Positions 1 to 7,956 of a stretch of 33,151 nucleotides of DNA are shown here, piece after piece. The position numbers and the translations under genes are program-made. The stretch is from the NCBI GenBank assembly GCA_046759385.1, contig JBHICC010000030.1, positions 1-33,151 of the forward strand, written 5' to 3'. Under the pieces are notes generated by a model. The model ran no database searches and was not told where the DNA came from. It saw only the letters and a program-made list of their open reading frames with translations. How positions within the stretch are numbered: position 1 is the stretch's first letter; each line of letters opens with the position of its first letter. Source of the DNA: JBHICC01 sp046759385 (GTDB lineage: Bacteria > Pseudomonadota > Gammaproteobacteria > Acidiferrobacterales > SPGG2).

Positions 1-525
1 CATGATGCCGATCGCCTCCGCACGATTCTGCTGGCGACCGAGAACCGAGGCGATACGCCGATACGCCCGATCACGCGCCTTCCCAGGCCCCGCCACGGCG
101 AGAATTTGCTCGAGCTGGTGCTGTGCGTCGTCCGGTCTACGCAGTTCCAACAGAATCAGCGCAGTAAGCTCGTGGGCTGGTTGACTCCGCGGCTGCAGCT
201 CGACCCACAATTGGGCAAGCTCCAGACTGTCCTGGTACCGCTTCGCCGATACGGCGGCCCGTGCCGCACGCTCGGCCAGGCGTGGGTCACGCGTCCTCTG
301 TGCCACTCGCCCAAGGCTGGTTACAGCCGCATCATGCTGCCCGCGCTGTGCGGCGATCTCCCCGAGCAAGATGTCGTACATGACATCCTCCGTGAGCTCT
401 ACAGAAGGCAATTCGGGCTGCCTAGCGACAGGGTCCGCCTGACCGGTGACCGGCCGGCTGACCGCACACGCCCCCAGCAAGACGGCGATTGGGCCCGCTG
501 TAAGCAGCGTAAAAGTTCTATTCAT
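1..525 (-). CDS. TPR-repeat lipoprotein, partial (C-terminus beyond window)
   Basis: An open frame of 175 codons runs from ATG at 525 to the window edge without a stop. A GGGGAA ribosome binding site lies about 9 bases upstream. The N-terminus is a lipoprotein signal: a hydrophobic stretch ending in LLGAC, with lipobox Cys20 as the probable acylated residue. From about residue 47 the protein is helical with TPR-like spacing: ILLGEIAAQRGQHDAAV, then ERAARAAVSAKRY, then AHELTALILLELRRPDDA. In gammaproteobacteria a TPR protein of this type commonly lies divergent from hemA and upstream of lolB and ispE. Here a cstA-like gene separates it from hemA. The likely role is scaffolding at the outer membrane, but no partner is visible. 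The lipoprotein and TPR reading is well supported; the exact function is not. Confidence 0.82.
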   Translation of the reverse strand, partial: MNRTFTLLTAGPIAVLLGACAVSRPVTGQADPVARQPELPSVELTEDVMYDILLGEIAAQRGQHDAAVTSLGRVAQRTRDPRLAERAARAAVSAKRYQDSLELAQLWVELQPRSQPAHELTALILLELRRPDDAQHQLEQILAVAGPGKARDRAYRRIASVLGRQQNRAEAIGIM

Positions 526-749
526 AGAGAATTCCCCGCGTAGAGTCTGATTTCAGCAAAACACACAACATTGGCGCCTATTACGATTCGATCCCTGAGA
601 CTACGGTACGGTTCCCTCGCCGTCGAACGGGTGGCTGAGCAGTTTCCCCTATCTACTGTGGCCTTTCAACTGCCCTTCCAGTGAACTTCTGCAGTCTGAT
701 TAAATACCTAGCCTTGGATTTCCGCTATATCTAAGGAAAAGGGATCGAT
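526..749. other. Divergent intergenic region
   Basis: These 224 bases separate the TPR lipoprotein gene (minus) from the cstA-like gene (plus), so promoters for both must lie here. I see no strong sigma-70 pair and no long palindrome. The only clear element is an AAGGA/AAGGG ribosome binding site at about 733-743, just before ATG at 750. Confidence 0.5.
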
Positions 750-2444
750 ATGAACTCAGTATTACTACTGATTATCGGCGCCGTCGTGTTTGCGTTCGGT
801 TATCGCTTCTATTCCAAGCTTCTGGCGGTCAAGGTGTTCCGCCTACAAGATTATAGTACGGGCGCCGAACCCCCGGCACACGAGGGCTTCACTGTGCGCA
901 ATCGCCATCTGGCGTTCGCACACCAGTTCGCGTTGGTTGCAGGAGCGACAACGGTAACCGGTAGCGCTATCGCGGTGCTCTGGGGCTGGATACCCGCATT
1001 TCTATGGGTGGTGGTCGGCACTGTCATTGCCGCGGGTATCTACGCGTTGGGTTCTGTCTGGCTCGCGTTCCGACGCGCGGGCACGAGCCTCGCAGACATT
1101 GCCGCTGACCTGATCGGCCGCAGGGCGCGGCTCCCTTTTCTTCTTCTAGCGCTTGTCCTGCTGGTGCTGCTGAATGCCGGCCTGGCCTGGCTCACTGCGG
1201 AAATCCTGCGCATGGTGCCCACAGCGGTTATTCCGTTCTGGTTATTAGTCGGGTTTGCCGTCGCTCTGGGTGTACGGACTCAACGCGGAGGACGAGCAGC
1301 GTTCTCACTCGCGTTGGCGGTTGCATTCGCTTCGACCTTGGCAAGTGTATGGCTGCTCGGCAAGATCCCGTTAGCCTTCAGCGGCGCGCTGAATTTCGAC
1401 GCCTACGGGCGCACGTTCGTGTCCGTGGACGCAACCGCGTTGTGGATGATTCTCATATTCGTCTCGACGTATTTTGCAACGAAGGCCGCTCCGTCCACGC
1501 TGATGCAGCCGCGGGGTTACCTGACAACGATTCTGGCTGGTTTGTTTCTGCTGATTTTGATCATCGGAATCATAATCCAGCACCCCCCTTTGCTGGCGCC
1601 GGACTTTCATGCTGTGACTGATAGCCCGCCTGTGGTTCCGTGGATGTTTGTCACCCTTACCTCCGGCGCACTCGCTGGTCTATATATGCTGTTCGCTGTC
1701 GGGATCACCGCTGAGCAACTTCCAACGGAAGCGGACGCGCGGTACGTCGGCTACGGGACCGCGCTTGCCAACGGCTTCTTTGCACTCACAGTCATTGCCG
1801 TTTGCACCGCTGGCTTCAGTGACCAACAGAGCTGGGAGCAGTTTTACTCATCGTGGACCGGGGTACAGAGCCTGCCGCAACTGGTAGCTCTGTACATCGA
1901 CGGGTTCGCACATTTCGCTGGCGCGCTTGCACTCGCTCCTGAGTTTGCGGGTACATTCGCCGCGGTCGTTATCGCCGGGCTGATTTCGGTGACGGTCGAC
2001 GGTGGCATGCGAGCACTGAGGCAGTTGCTTAAGGAGTTCGGAGAATTGTACCCATTCGCGCGACTCAGGAATGACAGAACATTGTTGCTGGTGACTGTCG
2101 GCCTGCCGGCAGCATTGGCGTTTGCAGATGGGTATGGACGCGGCGCTCTGCTGGTGTGGCCACTGTTTGGTGCCTGGCATCAGATGTTTGCGCTAGCGGG
2201 CTTCTTGCTGATAGGGATGGCCCTGCGCCATCTACAACGATCGGTGCTGTACCTCTTGGTCCCGGGATTCTTCGTTTTGATCGTGACCACGTGGGCACTA
2301 GTTGCACAGCTTGTCGTATGGTGGTCCGCTGGCAGCTGGTTGCTAATCGCAGGCGCCGCATCCTTATTAGGAATGGGTGGCTGGCTCGCGTGGGAGGCCG
2401 TGCAGACGTATAGACAGCCGGTAGCGAGCGTGCCGGATGCTTGA
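750..2444 (+). CDS. CstA-family carbon starvation protein / peptide transporter
   Basis: This 564-residue protein is made almost entirely of membrane helices. The N-terminus matches the CstA family: GYRFYSKLLAVKVFRL (residues 17-32), then HQFALVAGATTVTGSAIAVL (58-77) followed by WGW, then LWVVVGT. CstA proteins are inner-membrane peptide or pyruvate transporters induced on carbon starvation. E. coli CstA is about 700 residues, so this is a short member. The segment after LWVVVGT reads AAGIYALGSVW where, as I recall, CstA has a conserved GAV(H/Q)DF, and the AGA-P-GP signature is changed to AGATTVTG. Pore chemistry may therefore differ. The start is ATG with a strong ribosome binding site. hemA begins 57 bases downstream on the same strand. 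Confidence 0.8.
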   Translation: MNSVLLLIIGAVVFAFGYRFYSKLLAVKVFRLQDYSTGAEPPAHEGFTVRNRHLAFAHQFALVAGATTVTGSAIAVLWGWIPAFLWVVVGTVIAAGIYALGSVWLAFRRAGTSLADIAADLIGRRARLPFLLLALVLLVLLNAGLAWLTAEILRMVPTAVIPFWLLVGFAVALGVRTQRGGRAAFSLALAVAFASTLASVWLLGKIPLAFSGALNFDAYGRTFVSVDATALWMILIFVSTYFATKAAPSTLMQPRGYLTTILAGLFLLILIIGIIIQHPPLLAPDFHAVTDSPPVVPWMFVTLTSGALAGLYMLFAVGITAEQLPTEADARYVGYGTALANGFFALTVIAVCTAGFSDQQSWEQFYSSWTGVQSLPQLVALYIDGFAHFAGALALAPEFAGTFAAVVIAGLISVTVDGGMRALRQLLKEFGELYPFARLRNDRTLLLVTVGLPAALAFADGYGRGALLVWPLFGAWHQMFALAGFLLIGMALRHLQRSVLYLLVPGFFVLIVTTWALVAQLVVWWSAGSWLLIAGAASLLGMGGWLAWEAVQTYRQPVASVPDA

Positions 2445-2501
2445 CACCCTTCGATCAACGCCCAAAATCGGTAACTGTGTCAAGCTACGGGCTTTTTGCA
2501 G

Positions 2502-3761
2502 ATGCATCTCTTAGCTTTCGGCGTTAACCATAGGACCGCTCCGGTGGCGATCCGCGAGCAGATCGCGATTCCGCCGGAAGACGTCGTCGACGCCCTGCGC
2601 GAAATCACCACAAGCGGCGCGGCGACCGAAGCGACTATCTTGTCGACGTGCAACCGCACCGAGCTGTACTGCGGCCTCGACCAGGTCGACAGCGAACGTG
2701 CCATCGCCTGGTTTTCCAGCAACTACCCACTGCCAGTGAGCGATATCCGTCCCTACCTGTACCGACATAGTGACGCCGCCGCGGTGAAACATGCTTTCCG
2801 CGTAGCAGCGGGACTGGACTCCATGGTCTTAGGTGAACCGCAAATCCTAGGTCAGATGAAGGATGCGTTCGCGACCGCGCACAAGGCGGGAGCCACGGGC
2901 AAAATCTTGAACCGGCTGTTCCAGCAAACATTCTCGGTGGCCAAAAAGGTGCGCACCGATACCGCCATTGGCGCCAGTGCTGTGTCGGTCGCCTATGCGG
3001 CAGTGAGTCTTGCTAAACAGATCTTTGACCACCTGTCCGAACAAACAGTTTTGCTTATCGGCGCCGGCGACATGATTGAACTTTGCGCTCGCCATCTGAA
3101 AGAGCATGACATTGGTCATATGATCGTGGCCAATCGTACTTTCGAACGTGCGCAGCTGCTCGCGGTGCCGTTTGGTGCTGAGCCGACCACGTTGCGAGAC
3201 ATGCCAGAACGTTTAAGCGAAGCTGACATAGTCATTTCATCAACTGCGAGTCAGTTGCCGATACTGGGCAAAGGCGCTGTCGAAAGCGCACTGAAGGCGC
3301 GAAAACACCGGCCGATGTTTATGGTCGACATTGCACTGCCTCGCGACATCGAGCAGGAGGTCGGTGACCTGGGTGATGTGTATCTATATACCATCGACGA
3401 CCTCAAGGACGTCGTCCAGGAAAATCTACAGTCGCGCCTGGAGGCGGCGAAAGAAGCCGAACGCATCATCGAAACACACGCTAGCCAGTTCATGTACTGG
3501 ATCCGATCGCTTGACACAGTGCCGAGCATACGCGCTCTGCGCGAAACGGCCGATGCCGTGCGCGAAACCGAGTTAGAGCGTGCGCGCCAACGCCTAGCCT
3601 CTGGTGAAGACGTCCAACACGTCATCGAACGACTTGCCCATGCGTTAACCAACAAGTTCATCCACGCACCTACACTCGCGCTTCGTCGTGCTGATCACGA
3701 CGACGAGGCAGTGCTGAGCGAAATCATTCGCAAACTATTCAACCTAGACAAGCAGGATTGA
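2502..3761 (+). CDS. hemA: Glutamyl-tRNA reductase
   Basis: HemA reduces Glu-tRNA(Glu) to glutamate-1-semialdehyde with NADPH, the first committed step of C5-pathway tetrapyrrole synthesis. The N-terminal catalytic domain has GVNHRTAPVAIREQ and the nucleophile Cys50 in STCNRTE. GLDSMVLGEPQILGQ follows. The NADPH-binding domain shows LLIGAGDMIE, and the C-terminus is the helical dimerisation domain. The length, 419 residues, is normal. I chose ATG at 2502 because MHLLAFGVNHRT aligns with family N-termini; an in-frame TTG lies two codons upstream. prfA follows after 3 bases, so hemA, prfA and prmC form an operon. The stretch between cstA and hemA is only 57 bases, so read-through from cstA is possible. 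Confidence 0.97.
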   Translation: MHLLAFGVNHRTAPVAIREQIAIPPEDVVDALREITTSGAATEATILSTCNRTELYCGLDQVDSERAIAWFSSNYPLPVSDIRPYLYRHSDAAAVKHAFRVAAGLDSMVLGEPQILGQMKDAFATAHKAGATGKILNRLFQQTFSVAKKVRTDTAIGASAVSVAYAAVSLAKQIFDHLSEQTVLLIGAGDMIELCARHLKEHDIGHMIVANRTFERAQLLAVPFGAEPTTLRDMPERLSEADIVISSTASQLPILGKGAVESALKARKHRPMFMVDIALPRDIEQEVGDLGDVYLYTIDDLKDVVQENLQSRLEAAKEAERIIETHASQFMYWIRSLDTVPSIRALRETADAVRETELERARQRLASGEDVQHVIERLAHALTNKFIHAPTLALRRADHDDEAVLSEIIRKLFNLDKQD

Positions 3762-3764
3762 CCT

Positions 3765-4847
3765 TTGCACTCCTCATTGCAGGTTAAGTTAGAGAAGCTG
3801 ATTCAACGCGACCAAGAGATCAGCACGTTGCTGGCCGATCCGACTGTGATCGCTGATCAAGATCGTTTTCGCCAGCTCTCTCGAGAGTATTCCGAGATCA
3901 ACCCTGTGGTTCAGCACTATCAGACCTATCGAACCGCCAGCGAGGAACTGGTTTCGGCACGCGCTATGCTGAAAGACCCGGATAACGAGATTAGAAAAAT
4001 GGCGCAGGACGAGGTCACACGGATCGAATCAAAGATAGAGCGGTTGCAGGACGAGCTACAGCGATTGCTCTTGCCGAGCGACCCTAGCGATCAGCGTAAC
4101 ATCTTTCTCGAGGTCCGTGCTGGTACGGGGGGTGAGGAAGCGGCGCTGTTTGCGGCAGATCTCTTCCGCATGTACGGCTACTATGCCGAGAAACGCCGAT
4201 GGAAGGTAGAAATAATAAGTCAGAGCGCAAGTGAGCTTGGTGGCTACAAGGAAATTATTGCTCGTATCGTCGGCCAGGGTGCGTATTCGCGGCTCAAGTT
4301 TGAATCGGGCGGGCACCGCGTACAGCGGGTACCGGTGACTGAGGCGCAGGGCCGCATCCATACCTCGGCTTGCACCGTTGCGGTCATGTCCGAGGCAGAG
4401 GAGATCGACGATGTAGATCTGAATACCGCCGACCTGAAGATCGACACGTATCGTGCATCAGGCGCAGGCGGGCAGCATGTCAATCGAACAGACTCTGCCG
4501 TACGCATCACCCATTTACCATCTGGCATCGTTGTGGAGTGCCAAGACGAGCGGTCACAGCATAAGAACAAGGCGCGCGCAATGTCGGTCTTGCGCGCGCG
4601 GCTGTTGGAGATGGAGCGCCAGAGACAGCGTGCGGAAGAGGCAGCTACCCGCAAGAGCCTAATTGGCAGCGGCGATCGCTCTGAACGCATTCGTACCTAC
4701 AATTTTCCGCAGGGGCGAGTCACCGACCACCGCATCAATCTGACCCTGTACAAACTCGAGCAGATTCTCGCCGGCGAGCTCGACGAGCTTATCGAGCCAC
4801 TGGTTGCGGCCCATCAAGCGGACCAGCTGGCAGCGTTGAGCGCCTAA
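3765..4847 (+). CDS. prfA: Peptide chain release factor 1
   Basis: RF1 recognises UAA and UAG stop codons in the ribosomal A site and triggers peptide release. The 360-residue protein has the stop-codon reading motif PVT (190-192, the PxT tripeptide of RF1 rather than the SPF of RF2) and the catalytic GGQ (235-237) in GSGAGGQHVN-type context, here ASGAGGQHVN. The C-terminal SGDRSERIRTYNFPQGRVTD is typical. The start is a TTG at 3765, only 3 bases after the hemA stop. MHSSLQVKLEKL then aligns with the E. coli RF1 N-terminus. The Gln of GGQ is the expected methylation target of PrmC, encoded next in the operon. Confidence 0.97.
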   Translation: MHSSLQVKLEKLIQRDQEISTLLADPTVIADQDRFRQLSREYSEINPVVQHYQTYRTASEELVSARAMLKDPDNEIRKMAQDEVTRIESKIERLQDELQRLLLPSDPSDQRNIFLEVRAGTGGEEAALFAADLFRMYGYYAEKRRWKVEIISQSASELGGYKEIIARIVGQGAYSRLKFESGGHRVQRVPVTEAQGRIHTSACTVAVMSEAEEIDDVDLNTADLKIDTYRASGAGGQHVNRTDSAVRITHLPSGIVVECQDERSQHKNKARAMSVLRARLLEMERQRQRAEEAATRKSLIGSGDRSERIRTYNFPQGRVTDHRINLTLYKLEQILAGELDELIEPLVAAHQADQLAALSA

Positions 4848-4886
4848 GGAACGCAAGCCGCAAACAGCTGATAGGCGGGTTCTGAA

Positions 4887-5762
4887 ATGTCGATCGCAAA
4901 ACCGGACTACACACACCTCACCGCTGACGGTGTATTAAGGTTGGCAATCAACGCCCTCGGTCAGGTCAGTCAGACCCCACGTCTTGACGCCGAACTTATT
5001 GTCATGGCGGTAAGTCGTTTGAGCCGCGAGCAACTCATCATGCACGCGCAAGAACCTTTGAATAACGAGCAGCACCGCTGCGTGCGTGCGTTGGTCGAAC
5101 GGCGTCTCGCCGGTGAACCCATTGCTTACCTCGTTGGCAAACGCGAATTCTGGTCGATGGAACTGCTTGTGTCGCCGGCTGCGCTTATCCCGCGACCGGA
5201 AACGGAAGTGCTCGTCGAACAGGCGCTGCGGCGTATCCCGCCGAGAGGCGAACAAACAGTCGCCGACATGGGCACAGGTTGTGGTGCCGTCGCGCTCGCG
5301 CTTGCCAGAGAACGACCCCACTGTCGAGTGATTGCTACAGACAACGCTGCGAGCGCGCTCGCGCTCGCACGAAAAAACGCCGAGCGGCTAAACGTGACAA
5401 ACATAGAATTCCGGCTCGGGCATTGGGCCGCACCGCTCGCCGGTGAGATTGTCGATGTTGCAGTCAGCAATCCACCCTACGTGCCAACGGATGATCCGTG
5501 CTTGAACACAGGCGAGGCAAGCTTCGAGCCTTTGGCTGCGCGCGCGGGTGGCCCTGACGGGTTGGATGCGATTCGCGAGCTCGTCAAGGATGCCGGCACG
5601 TGCTTGCGCATTGGCACTTGGCTGCTGCTCGAGCACGGACACGACCAGGCGCAGCGTGTAAGGACGCTAATGCAAAGCTACGGTTTCACAAAGACCCGCT
5701 CTTACAGTGACTTTGCGGGCCTGGAGCGTGTCACGCGATCACAGCTCACGAAAAAGCTTTAA
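4887..5762 (+). CDS. prmC: Peptide chain release factor N5-glutamine methyltransferase
   Basis: PrmC methylates the Gln of the GGQ motif in release factors using S-adenosylmethionine. It has an N-terminal helical substrate-binding domain (about residues 1-85) and a Rossmann methyltransferase domain. The SAM-binding motif is DMGTGCGAVALALA (from about 128), and the catalytic motif is NPPY at 195-198. The length, 291 residues, is slightly above the usual 275-290. The ATG at 4887 is the clear start, 39 bases after prfA. The gene closes the hemA-prfA-prmC operon and sits beside its substrate gene, as in E. coli. Confidence 0.95.
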   Translation: MSIAKPDYTHLTADGVLRLAINALGQVSQTPRLDAELIVMAVSRLSREQLIMHAQEPLNNEQHRCVRALVERRLAGEPIAYLVGKREFWSMELLVSPAALIPRPETEVLVEQALRRIPPRGEQTVADMGTGCGAVALALARERPHCRVIATDNAASALALARKNAERLNVTNIEFRLGHWAAPLAGEIVDVAVSNPPYVPTDDPCLNTGEASFEPLAARAGGPDGLDAIRELVKDAGTCLRIGTWLLLEHGHDQAQRVRTLMQSYGFTKTRSYSDFAGLERVTRSQLTKKL

Positions 5763-5822
5763 TTCCAGCGCGATAGCACGATCCCTCGCCTGGACTATAT
5801 TTAATCCTAGAGCGAGGCATGG

Positions 5823-5850
5823 CCTCCTACACCTTATAAATGAGAGGAGG
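5823..5850 (+). promoter_or_regulatory. Possible hairpin masking the lemA ribosome binding site
   Basis: CCTCCT at 5823-5828 is exactly complementary to AGGAGG at 5845-5850, the ribosome binding site of lemA, with a 16-base AU-rich loop. If the transcript starts upstream, the six-pair stem would cover the site and could make translation temperature- or factor-dependent. No strong promoter is visible to fix the transcript start. A short stem like this can occur by chance, since any CCTCCT upstream of a ribosome binding site would produce it. Confidence 0.3.
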
Positions 5851-5855
5851 GTCCG

Positions 5856-6431
5856 ATGGATGTCGGCACGTTTATCTTCTGGGGCGTGATCGTCGCGGTG
5901 ATTCTGTACATCGTGTTGATCTTCAACAATCTCGTGCGCCTGAAACACAACGTCTCGCAAGCATGGTCGAATATCGATGTGTTGCTCAAGCAGCGTCATG
6001 ACGAGTTACCGAAGCTTGTCGAGACCTGCAAGCAGTACATGAAGTACGAAAAGGATGTCTTGGAGCGCGTTGTACAGGCGCGCGCGTCCGTGGCGAAGGC
6101 ACGTGAAGCCGGTGACGTCGACGCGCTTGGCGCTGCCGAAACCGAGATGCGTATTGGTCTCGGCAATTTGTTCGCTGTCGCCGAGAATTATCCGGAGCTG
6201 CGGGCGAACGAGAGTTTTCAGCATCTTCAAAACCGCATCTCCCAGCTCGAGGCGCAGATCGCGGATCGCCGCGAGTTCTATAACGATAGCGTCAACGTCA
6301 ATAACATCCGCATCGAGCAATTTCCGGATACGGTCGTTGCTCGCTTGTTCAACTTCGGCCCGCGCGCGCTGCTCAAGTTTAAAGAGGCGGAGATCCGCGA
6401 CGTCGACGTCAAGGCACTGTTCAATAGCTAG
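5856..6431 (+). CDS. lemA: LemA family membrane protein
   Basis: This 191-residue protein has one N-terminal membrane helix (about residues 5-24) followed by a long helical bundle. The LemA core is clear: FNNLVRLKHNVSQAWSNIDV, LLKQRHDELPKLVETC, NYPELRANESFQHLQ and AQIADRREFYNDSVNVNN. LemA proteins are anchored in the inner membrane with the bundle outside. Their function is poorly defined, though they commonly neighbour HtpX or GIDE-domain genes, which suggests a membrane quality-control role. Here the GIDE-domain gene follows after 65 bases, and htpX is about 7 kb away on the other strand. AGGAGG lies 5 bases before the ATG. Confidence 0.93.
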   Translation: MDVGTFIFWGVIVAVILYIVLIFNNLVRLKHNVSQAWSNIDVLLKQRHDELPKLVETCKQYMKYEKDVLERVVQARASVAKAREAGDVDALGAAETEMRIGLGNLFAVAENYPELRANESFQHLQNRISQLEAQIADRREFYNDSVNVNNIRIEQFPDTVVARLFNFGPRALLKFKEAEIRDVDVKALFNS

Positions 6432-6496
6432 CGAGCGCCAGGTGTGAGTCCGCAATCCCGCTTGCGGAGCGCATTTTAGCGATAGTTTTCTCAAGC

Positions 6497-7480
6497 ATGC
6501 ACGAACCCGTCATCGCATGGTGGTCTGACCTCAGTCGCTCAATCAGCCAGGCCGACCCAACTGGTGTCGGCGTGATGATTGGCTTTTTTGCGCTTGGCGC
6601 GGGGTTTGCAAGCTGGCGTTCCTGGAACAATTTCTACAGCGCGCGCACGATCGAGGACTTACCGACAGCGAAGGCGCGCTCGGCGCATCAAGGCTACGTC
6701 GAAGTGGAAGGCGTCGGCCGGCTCATGGACGGTCCACCGATTATCGCGCCGCTCTCAGGTCTTCCTTGTGTCTGGTACCGCTATCGCGTGGAGGAACTGC
6801 AGACGACTTATTATAAAGGCCATAAACATCGCCGCTGGGTCACGGTAGACAAGAACGAAAGCACGGAAGTTTTCTGGCTCGAGGATGACACCGGTCGCAT
6901 TGCCGTCGATCCCGAAGGTGCCGCCGTTACGCCGAAGTACAAAGATGTCTGGCGCACGCATGGCGGACTGAGAGGTTTTACCAAGATGCCAGCCAACGCT
7001 GTGGCGTTCCTGCGTACTCGCCCGACCGCTCACCGCTATCGGTTCACCGAGGAACGTATCAATCCGGGAGACAGCATCTACGCCATCGGGCTGCTAAAGA
7101 ACCTTGGCAGCCATATCGGAGTATCGACTGTCGACGACGAGGTACGGGCGGTGCTTCGCGAATGGAAACAGGATCAAACCCAGCTCAAAGAGCGGTTCGA
7201 TCTGAATGGGGATGGAAAGATCGACCAAAAAGAATGGAGACTCGCCCAGAGACAAGCGCGTCGCGAGGTCCTGAAAGACCGTCAAGAGCACGCCAAACAC
7301 TTCACCGAAGGCATCAATTTGCTCACGCGTACGAACAACCGTAGGCGGCCGTTTCTGCTATCGGCCTACCCTCAAGCGGAAATCATTAACCGCTATCGGC
7401 GGTGGGCCGCACTCTACGGTGCCGGTTTCTTTGTGCTCGGCACAGCTACCGTGTGGTTGTTCAACACCCGCTTTGGTTAA
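6497..7480 (+). CDS. GIDE-domain membrane protein with EF-hand insertion
   Basis: The architecture is N-terminal membrane helix (about 23-40), a GIDE-type domain (GYVEVEGVGRL, APLSGLPCVWYRYRVEE, EVFWLEDDTGRIAVDPEGA), and a C-terminal helix (about 305-322). GIDE is the middle domain of the mitochondrial E3 ligase MULAN; bacterial versions lack the RING finger and often pair with LemA, as here. Residues 235-246 are a textbook EF-hand calcium loop, DLNGDGKIDQKE, with D, N, D and E at ligand positions 1, 3, 5 and 12, flanked by helical segments. The loop lies between the GIDE part and the second helix. Calcium binding is inferred. ATG at 6497 lacks an obvious ribosome binding site, so coupling to lemA is possible. 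Confidence 0.82.
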   Translation: MHEPVIAWWSDLSRSISQADPTGVGVMIGFFALGAGFASWRSWNNFYSARTIEDLPTAKARSAHQGYVEVEGVGRLMDGPPIIAPLSGLPCVWYRYRVEELQTTYYKGHKHRRWVTVDKNESTEVFWLEDDTGRIAVDPEGAAVTPKYKDVWRTHGGLRGFTKMPANAVAFLRTRPTAHRYRFTEERINPGDSIYAIGLLKNLGSHIGVSTVDDEVRAVLREWKQDQTQLKERFDLNGDGKIDQKEWRLAQRQARREVLKDRQEHAKHFTEGINLLTRTNNRRRPFLLSAYPQAEIINRYRRWAALYGAGFFVLGTATVWLFNTRFG

Positions 7481-7517
7481 GACCCCCTCCCTGCCTCCCT
7501 CATCAAGGGAGGGGGTC
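7481..7517. repeat. Perfect C/G-rich palindrome (12-bp arms)
   Basis: GACCCCCTCCCT at 7481-7492 and its exact complement at 7506-7517 are separated by 13 bases. The palindrome starts immediately after the TAA of the GIDE gene and lies between that gene and the convergent ppiC. No T-run follows on either strand, so it is not a classical terminator, though the stem could stop exonucleases or polymerase. It resembles the palindromes at 8865-8883, 9065-9086 and 9095-9126. Confidence 0.8.
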
Positions 7518-7573
7518 AGGCGCTCCATCAGCCGCTGCAGCTTCATCTTTTCTGTCAATCGAGGTGCGCGACC

Positions 7574-7855
7574 TTACTCCGTACGACTCGTGATCTCGAC
7601 AAGGTGATATCCAAACTCGGTCTTTATGGGACCATGAACCTTCCCCACTTCATTATTGAACACCACGTCATCAAACTCCTTGACCATCTGGCCCGGGCCA
7701 AACTTGCCCAGGTCTCCCCCCTGCTTGCCTGAAGGGCACTGCGAATGGTCTTTCGCCAAGGTCGCGAAGTCCGCCCCGGCTTCGATCTGGGTTTTCAATT
7801 CTTCGCAGGCCTCCTCGGTAGACACCAAAATGTGACGCGCTCGGGCGCTAGCCAT
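7574..7855 (-). CDS. ppiC: Parvulin-type peptidyl-prolyl cis-trans isomerase
   Basis: A 93-residue single-domain parvulin, the same size as E. coli PpiC. It shows ARARHILVSTEEACEELK at the N-terminus, then FATLAKDHSQCPSGKQGGDLG, FGPGQMVKEFDD, and the C-terminal GPIKTEFGYHLVEI. Parvulins isomerise X-Pro bonds during folding. No signal peptide is present, so it should act in the cytoplasm. I chose ATG at 7855 because AGAGGAGA lies 7-8 bases upstream; a longer frame starting at 7897 has no family support. It lies downstream of argB on the same strand with a 101-base gap, and is the last gene of the minus block. Confidence 0.93.
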   Translation of the reverse strand: MASARARHILVSTEEACEELKTQIEAGADFATLAKDHSQCPSGKQGGDLGKFGPGQMVKEFDDVVFNNEVGKVHGPIKTEFGYHLVEITSRTE

Positions 7856-7956
7856 GGTTTTCTCCTCTGTAGCGAATCCCCCTCTTTGTAACATCAACCG
7901 CTGCCAGCCGCTAGCACTAATGTAAGTACGTAGAGGTCCATTTGTCGAGTTTGAGG

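Noticed and set aside
6006..6494. 162-codon antisense frame over lemA
   Set aside because: lemA is clearly real and conserved; the antisense frame has no start signal or family similarity.
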